From a virus, in the IMG/VR virus record IMGVR_UViG_3300035703_000261, positions 1 through 34,772 of that record: 34,772 nt of DNA; one strand, given 5' to 3'. Shown here piece after piece: positions 19,829 to 27,100 of this stretch (its first letter is position 1; every line of letters starts with the position of its first letter). The notes beneath the pieces were generated by a model, which was not told the origin of the DNA, made no database searches, and saw nothing but the letters and a program-made list of their open reading frames with translations. The position numbers and the translations under genes are program-made.

Positions 19829-20719
19829 ATGAGCAACATTGCACTTTTCAAATCTGGTTCCGTCATCCCCGACTATCTCCGCGAGGGCGCCGATGCCGCG
19901 ACCAAAGACATTGCCGGTAGTTCGGGTGGTAAGCAGATTTCTATCCGAGGGGGTGTCTGGCGCATGATCGTTGGCGGCGAAGAAGTCGCCAAGAACGAGG
20001 ACCGCTCCATGAACCTCGTGGTGATCGCCGCAGCCAAGGGGATTACGCGCACCTACTACGCAGAGAAGTATGAGGAAGGCAAGGATGTGAAGCCGTCCTG
20101 TTGGTCCGCCGAGGGAGAGAAGCCCAACCCCGAAGTGCCCAACCCGCAAGCGTCATCGTGCGCCACCTGCCCGCAGAACATCGAAGGTTCGGGCGAGGGT
20201 AAGTCCCGCGCCTGCCGCTACAGCAAGCGTCTGGCAGTGGCTTTGGAGAACGACATCAGCGGCAACATCTACCGCATGTCCATCCCGGCCAAGTCATACT
20301 TCGGCAAGCCCGATGGCGACAAGATGCCCCTGCAAGCCTTCGGCAAGTTCTTGGCCGGACACGGCATCCCCATCACGGGTATCGTCACCGAGGCGCGGTT
20401 CGACACGTCCGAGGCTGTCCCCGTGCTGAAGTTCCGTGCCGTGCGTCCGCTGACCCGTGAGGAGTGGGAAGACGCCAAAAACCAGAGCCAAACCGAAGAA
20501 GCGCGGCAAGCCATCGAGTTCAAGATGGTGCCCTCCAAGGCGGACGGTGCAAGCAATGCCCCCGCTCTGCCCGCAGCATTCAAGGAAGCACCTGCGCAAC
20601 AGGAAGCCAAAGTGGCCGAACCTGTGAAGCGTACGGCCAAGAAGGCTGAACCTGCCGCCGCTCCTAAGGACGTGTCGTCTATCCTTGCGGACTGGGGTAC
20701 CGACGACGATGCCGCGTAA
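19829..20719 (+). CDS. Putative single-stranded DNA-binding protein
   Basis: A 296-residue protein with AAGGAAA before ATG 19829. The globular core (about 20-215) contains a cysteine cluster (SSCATCPQN, later RACRYSKR) that may bind zinc, as in T4 gp32. A basic Ala/Lys/Pro linker follows, and the protein ends in an acidic tail ILADWGTDDDAA. A flexible linker with acidic tip is the hallmark of SSBs that recruit replication partners. No OB-fold can be proved by eye. It is encoded directly upstream of the primase-helicase. A terminator-like hairpin follows its stop, which would boost it relative to downstream genes. Confidence 0.65.
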   Translation: MSNIALFKSGSVIPDYLREGADAATKDIAGSSGGKQISIRGGVWRMIVGGEEVAKNEDRSMNLVVIAAAKGITRTYYAEKYEEGKDVKPSCWSAEGEKPNPEVPNPQASSCATCPQNIEGSGEGKSRACRYSKRLAVALENDISGNIYRMSIPAKSYFGKPDGDKMPLQAFGKFLAGHGIPITGIVTEARFDTSEAVPVLKFRAVRPLTREEWEDAKNQSQTEEARQAIEFKMVPSKADGASNAPALPAAFKEAPAQQEAKVAEPVKRTAKKAEPAAAPKDVSSILADWGTDDDAA

Positions 20720-20957
20720 AGGGCTCAGGGGGTACAGCACCCCCTTTGTTTCCGCGATCGCTCACGGTCGCCTGTCTGACCTGATGTTCCAATTCGCCCA
20801 TGAGTGCGTGGTACGGGAGATTCCCGTATCCGCCGTGGCGGAGCGGGTCGGGGTCACACGGGCGACCGTGTACGCGTGGTTCACCGGTAGGGCTGAACCA
20901 CGGGCGCGGCACCAAGAAAAAATCCGGCAGATCCTGGCGCGTTGGAATCGCGCCTAA
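20709..20957 (+). CDS. HTH DNA-binding protein, 82 aa
   Basis: ATG 20709 overlaps the SSB-like gene by 11 bases. The segment VSAVAERVGVTRATVYAWFTGR (residues about 40-61) is a clear helix-turn-helix of Cro/XRE or resolvase type, followed by a basic helical tail. The first 25 residues contain RGYSTPF and GRLSDLM. A start at ATG 20784 would keep the HTH and avoid the hairpin at 20727-20745, but has no ribosome site. Probably a regulator of the replication operon. Confidence 0.7.
   Translation: MPRKGLRGYSTPFVSAIAHGRLSDLMFQFAHECVVREIPVSAVAERVGVTRATVYAWFTGRAEPRARHQEKIRQILARWNRA
20727..20752 (+). terminator. Terminator-like hairpin inside the start of the HTH gene
   Basis: AGGGGGT (20727-20733) and ACCCCCT (20739-20745) form a 7-bp stem around ACAGC, followed by TTGTTT, eight bases after the SSB-like stop. 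It may act as a partial terminator or attenuator setting SSB above primase levels. Confidence 0.6.
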
Positions 20958-20979
20958 CTGTTTTTGTTAGAGAGGTACC

Positions 20980-23889
20980 GTGCATTCTTTCCTCGACTCA
21001 GTGTTGCCCACGCAGGGTGTCTATTGCGCAGTGGCAATAAAAGGGGGGAAGGTAAAGCCGTCATTTCATGCAAGCATTGCAGACGTGGACGCAGCGGCGC
21101 AGGCCGCATGCTCCAAAGGGGCAGATGCCTACTTCGCATTGGCAAGTTTTGACGACCCGGCGCTCGGACGGACAGCGGCCAACGCTGCGTACCTGCGCTG
21201 CTTTTTCCTTGACCTCGATGTAGGCGCTACCAAGACCTACGCAACTCAGGCAGATGCGGCGCAAGCCCTCAAGGCGTTTGTGTCGGCTACCAACCTGCCG
21301 CTGCCAAACATCATCAGTTCGGGTGGCGGACTGCATGTGTACTGGCCGCTGACAGACGACGTGCCCGCTTCCGAGTGGGTGGAGCACGCTAAAAATCTGA
21401 AGGCTCTGTGCCGCATACACAATCTGGCGGCTGACCCCGCAGTCACGGCAGACGCCGCGCGCATCCTTCGCGTACCGGGCACTCAGAACTTCAAAGAGGC
21501 TACCCCGCGCCCTGTCCTGGCGATCTACCAAAGCTCCCCCATTGCACTGGCTGATTTCGTCAAGGCACTGCCCGCGCTCCCTTCCTTCCCCGCTGCGGCG
21601 GCGCCGGTATCGCTGCTGACGGCAAAGCAATTTGGTACTGATGATGTAACCCGGGATCTGGCAGCGGAAGACCACCCCCCAAGCGAATTCGCCAAGATCG
21701 TCCGTCTTAGCGTCAAAGGCAACGGGTGTGCGCAGATGGCGCACGCTGTTCAGAACGCCGCCACGCTCGAAGAACCGCTGTGGCGCGGAGTGTTGTCGAT
21801 CGCAGTGCGCTGCGTGGATGGCGCCTCTGCCATCCACAAAGTGTCCCAAGGGCATCCCGGCTACAGCCCATCCGCCACAGAGAAGAAGGCGTCGGAAACC
21901 AAAGGACCGTACACCTGCGATTGGTACCGGACCAACCACCCCGCAGTATGCAAGGGGTGCAAGCAGCAGGTATCTAGCCCCATTATCTTGGGCAAGATCG
22001 TGCAGGAATCTACGCCGGTCAACGATGCCTACGTGGTGGAGGTATCGGCAGAGAGCGAAGAAGACCCCGACGCGGTCATTAAGGTAGAAATCCCGGCGTA
22101 CCCATACCCGTATTTTCGGGGCGCCAATGGAGGGGTGTTCAAGCGCACCGTCGTAGACCAAGAAACGATCGACATTGAAGTCTACCCAAGCGACCTCTAC
22201 ATCACGGGTAGGTTCTTCGATTCTGATGAGCACGGAGACGGTGACGGAGAGTTGGTTGGACTCAACCTGCACATGCGCAAAGACGGTGTGCGTAGGTTCC
22301 ACGCCAAGGTGACGGAACTGTTCTCCAAAGATTCACTGCGAGACCTACTCAATAAAAACGGAGCGATCGCATACGGTAAGCAACTGGACATTCTCATGGC
22401 CTACTTCGCGTCAAGTATTCGCAAACTGCAATCTCAATATGCGGCGTCCAAAACCCGCAGTCAGATGGGGTGGACCCCCGATATGCAGGGGTTTGTAGTG
22501 GGGGAGTTGGAGTACACCGCAGACGGCACCAAATTGGCCCCTCCGGCATCGGGCATACGGCAACTGGCCCCGGCGTTTATTCCGCGCGGCTCTCTCGACG
22601 CATGGCGTGAGATGGCGAACTTTTACAACACCCCCGGCTTGGAGCCGCATGCGCTTGCGCTGTTCTTTGGGTTTGGTTCGCCTCTGCTGAAGTTCATCGG
22701 CGGGGAGTCGGTGAAAGGAGCCATGGTCCATCTGAAGTCCAACGAATCCGGCTCAGGCAAGACGACGGCGCAGATGATGGTCAACTCCATCTTTGGGCAC
22801 CCTTCCGAACTGCTGATGACGAAGGACGACACCTACAACGCCAAGATGCACCGCATCGGGTTGCTCAACAGCATTGCGTTCACTGTGGATGAGATCACCA
22901 ACGCGGAAGACAAAGAACTGTCGGCCATGGCATACGGCTTCACCACGGGCCGCGCCAAGCACCGCATGGAGTCGCAGAGCAACAAGATGCGTACCAACAA
23001 CACGTTTTGGAACGCGATAACCATCACGTCGTCCAACGGGTCCATGATCGACAAGTTGGCGCAACTCAAGAGCACCGCCGACGGCGAACTCAAGCGGGTC
23101 TTGGAGATCGAAGTCTCTCGCCTGCGGGAAGTCGCTAAAGCGGATGTGGATCGTCTCTTTGGGCAACTGACCGAGAACTACGGTATTGCAGGCCCGGTGT
23201 TCATCAAGTACGTGGTGGCGAATCAGTCCGTAGTAACCACGGCCCTGAAGGATATGCAGGCCAAGATTGATTCCGCGCTTGGCTTGGAGCAGAACGACCG
23301 GTTCTATTCCTGCGTGTTGGCCTGTGCATTTGTCGCCGCATTGATCGCCCGCAAGTTAGAACTGTTCGACATCGACATCAACCGTATCTACAGCTACGCC
23401 TTGGAGATCGTCCGGCAGAACAAACTGCTGCAAAGCAGCAGCGTCGGAGGCGCGCTTGTGGTGGCGCAAGAAACTCTGTCTTCATTCATAAACGAGAACG
23501 TAAACAACGCCCTGGTTATCAACAGCCCGGTTAAGGGATCCCTGCCAACTGCGCCCATCATGTCCCCGCGCAACGTGCTCAAACTTCGGTACGAGCCCGA
23601 CACCAAAGAACTGTTCTTAACGGTGGCTGATTTCCGCGCTCACTTCACCAAGAAGCAAGTCGATGTTCGGGAAAGCATCCGAGTCCTTGCGGAAGTCGGC
23701 GTTCTGAAGAACAAGGGCGTTGCCGTCTCTAAGCGAATCGGTGCCGGGTTGGTCGGCGGATTAGCCGGGTTGTGCGTGCGCTGCTACATCATCGACGGGA
23801 CCGCGCTTGGCATTGACGCGCAATCCTTTACCCCTTCTTCGGACGACGATGCCGCAACGCAATCCCAAGCCGCAAGCCAAGCTGCGTGA
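20980..23889 (+). CDS. Bifunctional primase-helicase (AEP primase + SF3/D5-like ATPase)
   Basis: A 969-residue protein from GTG 20980 with GAGG at good spacing. The N-terminal archaeo-eukaryotic primase domain shows FFLDLDVG (D78, D80), SSGGGLHVYW (H119) and ADPAVTADAARILRVPGT (D152, R161, R164). The middle has a cysteine pair (AVCKGCKQQ) that may bind zinc. The C-terminal ATPase has Walker A SNESGSGKTT (587-596, K594) and Walker B IAFTVDEI (D637, E638). It would synthesise primers and unwind DNA for the polymerase at 14446, replacing separate DnaG/DnaB-type proteins. It is by far the largest replication gene here. Confidence 0.9.
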   Translation: MHSFLDSVLPTQGVYCAVAIKGGKVKPSFHASIADVDAAAQAACSKGADAYFALASFDDPALGRTAANAAYLRCFFLDLDVGATKTYATQADAAQALKAFVSATNLPLPNIISSGGGLHVYWPLTDDVPASEWVEHAKNLKALCRIHNLAADPAVTADAARILRVPGTQNFKEATPRPVLAIYQSSPIALADFVKALPALPSFPAAAAPVSLLTAKQFGTDDVTRDLAAEDHPPSEFAKIVRLSVKGNGCAQMAHAVQNAATLEEPLWRGVLSIAVRCVDGASAIHKVSQGHPGYSPSATEKKASETKGPYTCDWYRTNHPAVCKGCKQQVSSPIILGKIVQESTPVNDAYVVEVSAESEEDPDAVIKVEIPAYPYPYFRGANGGVFKRTVVDQETIDIEVYPSDLYITGRFFDSDEHGDGDGELVGLNLHMRKDGVRRFHAKVTELFSKDSLRDLLNKNGAIAYGKQLDILMAYFASSIRKLQSQYAASKTRSQMGWTPDMQGFVVGELEYTADGTKLAPPASGIRQLAPAFIPRGSLDAWREMANFYNTPGLEPHALALFFGFGSPLLKFIGGESVKGAMVHLKSNESGSGKTTAQMMVNSIFGHPSELLMTKDDTYNAKMHRIGLLNSIAFTVDEITNAEDKELSAMAYGFTTGRAKHRMESQSNKMRTNNTFWNAITITSSNGSMIDKLAQLKSTADGELKRVLEIEVSRLREVAKADVDRLFGQLTENYGIAGPVFIKYVVANQSVVTTALKDMQAKIDSALGLEQNDRFYSCVLACAFVAALIARKLELFDIDINRIYSYALEIVRQNKLLQSSSVGGALVVAQETLSSFINENVNNALVINSPVKGSLPTAPIMSPRNVLKLRYEPDTKELFLTVADFRAHFTKKQVDVRESIRVLAEVGVLKNKGVAVSKRIGAGLVGGLAGLCVRCYIIDGTALGIDAQSFTPSSDDDAATQSQAASQAA

Positions 23890-24100
23890 CCTACGCACCA
23901 TCGAGCTTCATGGGGTCGAGTACTGCATCGACTGGGAAAAGATGGGCTACGGGGCTTCGTTCTTCCTGCCCACCACCGCCACCGTGGAGCAAGTGCGCAT
24001 CGCAATCCGCCGTGCAGTGCGCGCCTATGGATACCGCGTAGAGTTGCGCTTGCGCCGCGAGTACGGACGCTACGGAGTACGCGTCTGGCGGATGTCTTAG
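23849..24100 (+). CDS. Small basic hypothetical protein, 83 aa
   Basis: ATG 23849 overlaps the primase gene's last 41 bases; an in-frame upstream start at 23807 is also possible. A beta-rich IELHGVEYCIDWEKM segment is followed by a strongly basic part (RIAIRRAVRAYGYRVELRLR). Similar short basic proteins close many phage replication operons. Possible nucleic-acid binder. Its stop TAG (24098-24100) interlocks with the TAA of the opposing gene. Confidence 0.6.
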   Translation: MPQRNPKPQAKLRDLRTIELHGVEYCIDWEKMGYGASFFLPTTATVEQVRIAIRRAVRAYGYRVELRLRREYGRYGVRVWRMS

Positions 24101-27100
24101 ATCCGCATACGCCCCGCCTCTCGGTTGATCTCAACCTTGGCTTCCCGCACCCACTGCATCAGTTCAACTTCGTAGCGCCGGATTTCCTCCAACATCTGCG
24201 TGCGGCCTTCCACGTCCATATCTTTGGCACCTTCTGCGCTGTTGAGGAACTTGCGGTACGCCCGGGTGCGTTCCAGTTCGTTGAGCGTAGAGTTGACGGT
24301 TTGGGCCAAGGACAATAGATCACCGTTTTTCTCGGCATACGCCTCCGCAGCGACCGTATCGGTAGCCGCGAGTTCGGATAGGGTCTGCTTGACCTGCCCG
24401 ACCTTTTCGCGCATCTCGTAGAACTCCGTGACGCGGCGGGTACCTACCGGGTCGTACAGGTAGTTCGAAAGCAGTGCCCACTTGTGCAGCGGACGGTCCA
24501 CTCGGTCTGGGTTGAGCATGCCGTCTGTGACCATGGTGACCATGGCAGCAGTCGATCCCAGGTATCCGCGCAAGGTGCTGTCGATCAGGACAGGCGACAC
24601 CTCAACGCCCACCATATCCCGGCTGAAGTCAGCAATGGCGATTGCCAGTTCGCTCGTGTCGGCGGCGCGGCGGCGACTGGCTTCCATCTGCTTCTGGTAG
24701 ATACCCTCAAGCGGGCGTCCCGTCAGGAACGAGTAGTTTGTCCACGCCTCAAGCAGAGGTTTGGCCGCTTGTGGAATAGGCACCATCCGCCCGACATACT
24801 GTTCTGCCATGTAGGTAAGCGCCGTGCGAGTGGCCTCCCAGGCTTCTTGCTCCTCCGGTGTACCCTGACGACGGTAGTACTCCACCACGCGCTCGGGGAT
24901 AACTTTGAAGACCGCCGCGAATTCTCCCGGCACCGGCAGTTTGTATCCACCCGGCAGGATCCAGTTGCCATCCCGCGTACGCAGATCCATGTTCTCGTAG
25001 TCTTCATCCTCCGCTTTGCCCAAAGCGTAGAGGGTAGACAGCGCGGTCAGCATGGCCGCACGGCTCCAGAACATCTTGAGGGCTTGCGCGCGCTCCATAG
25101 AGGATCCCGCGTTTTTGCCAGTAGCCGCCCGGTAGACCACGTCCATGCCCTGCGCGTACGCGTTGAAGAACGGGATGGTGCTGACCATGACGCCCACGAA
25201 GTCGTTGGCCCCCCGGCGGCGGAAGTTGATGAACTCACGTGCCCGGGTTTGCGCCAACAATGCATCGTTGGTCTCGCGGACAGTGTGGTCGTAGATCGCC
25301 TTGCGAACAGCGAGGTCAGAGGCACGGGTGATGCCGTCCAACTTGTGCATGATCTTCTCGAAGCGGCCACGCTTCTTCAGGCCCAGGTCTTTCAGCAAGG
25401 ACTCGGCGGGCTTGCCCTGTTGGAAGTCGTACTCGCCCGTAAGACCCAACGCGCCGAACTCTCGCACCATGGGATGCTGAATGCCACGAAGCTCTGCAAT
25501 CGCCAACTTGGGAAAGTTGGTCAGCGTAGAGTAGACGAGGCCGCTGACGTTTTGCACGCCGGAGGTCAGGATAGCCCGCTGCACGTCGTCCGTCACCTGC
25601 TTCAGTGCGAAGGGGGGCAGCGCCGTTACTGTTGTGCGCAGCAGGTTGGAGAAACTGCTGAGCGCCTTGAGCCATCCGGCCTTGGGCGGGTTCAAATCCT
25701 TGAATGCCAGAACGTCGTAGCGGCTTGGCAGTTCCCAGTACAGCATCTCGCCGTCCACATAGGCACCGACGGAGTTGCTTTTGTTTCCCGGCGTGCGCTT
25801 CGGGGCCGATGCTTTCTGCATCCGTTGCAGCGATCGCAGCGTAGTAACCGTGGCGTCGGTCTTGATCACCTGTCCGACCATCCACCCAAGGGTGTTCAGG
25901 TAGTTCTCAAACACGTCGCCCACTGGGCGCTTCTCGGAGCCGATCAGTTCCGGCAGTTTGCCGACCTGCGCCAGACCCTTGCCGGATACCTTCTTGATCT
26001 TGGCAAACCGTTCAGAGAAATCGTCCAGTCGGTCAAACGGCACGTAACCGGCCACATCACGCCAAGCCGTAGCCTGCTCAGCAGACAACCGCCCAACGGA
26101 CTCCATGTGGTTGACGAGCGCCACGCGCGACTCGTCCATAGCCGCACTCATGGCCTTGAGGTCGGGGTCTGCGTCGTATGCAGCCCGCAACGAGTCGATC
26201 TCGGGATCCCCGAGGTGCAGTAGGAACGCGGTGCCCTGCGTCCGGTTGGACTCGCGCATCTCATACAGACGGTTGCCCTCAAGCACCCGACTGGCGATCT
26301 GCTTGCCGCGTTCGAAGTCGTAGCCGTTCTTGTCGCTCCATTTCTGGAGCAAGTCGTAGACCTTGGTGGGAGGGGCTACGGCCTTCGTGGAGTCCGCACG
26401 CCACAGACCTGTGTTGGTGTCTTTGACCAAAGTGCCTGTCTGGTAAAACTCCAACAGCATCTTGGCGTAGTCTTGTGCCTGCCGGTACAGCCCCATCGGG
26501 TTGAGGTTGCCCAGAGAGTCGCGTACTGCACCGTTGAACTTCTCGGACAGCCGCTTCTCCACCGCCGCAGCGGAATCCACCGCCTGCGTACGGAACTTGG
26601 TGACCGCATCAACGCCGTCCGTGGTGTTGAACGCACTGAGCAACTGCGACAGGATCCCCTTCTGCGGGGCGCTCAGCGGACCCATGGAGTCCACGATCTG
26701 CTCGACGGACTTGGCTACGGCAAACTGCTTGCCCGTTGCGGTCTCAGCCCCCTTGATCTCTGTTTCGGTGAGATCGAGCAGAGTGTCGGCTACGCGCAGC
26801 AGTTCAGACAAAGCCGTGTCGGCCTTGGCCGGAATACCGAGCAAGTCACGGATGAACGTCGTAAATTTGTTCCATGCGTTGGAGCCCTTGTAGGGTATCG
26901 ACTCCATGTACGCCTGCATACTGCGGTTGGTCAGCCCCCAGGCAAGGACTTCGTGCGGGTTGCGCAGCGCGTTGTTTTGCCGGTTGTACGCCTGCTTCTC
27001 GAACTCGGTTAGGTTTTCTGGGCCTAGCGTTTTGACCCGCGCATTAAAGTGCTCGACGACCGCATTCGCCAAGTTGTAGAGATCATCGGTAGCCGTCTCT

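Noticed and set aside
24484-26223. A 579-codon plus-strand frame opposite the giant virion protein
   Set aside because: No known motif, histidine/arginine-rich shadow composition, lies wholly antisense to a well-supported gene in GC-rich DNA.
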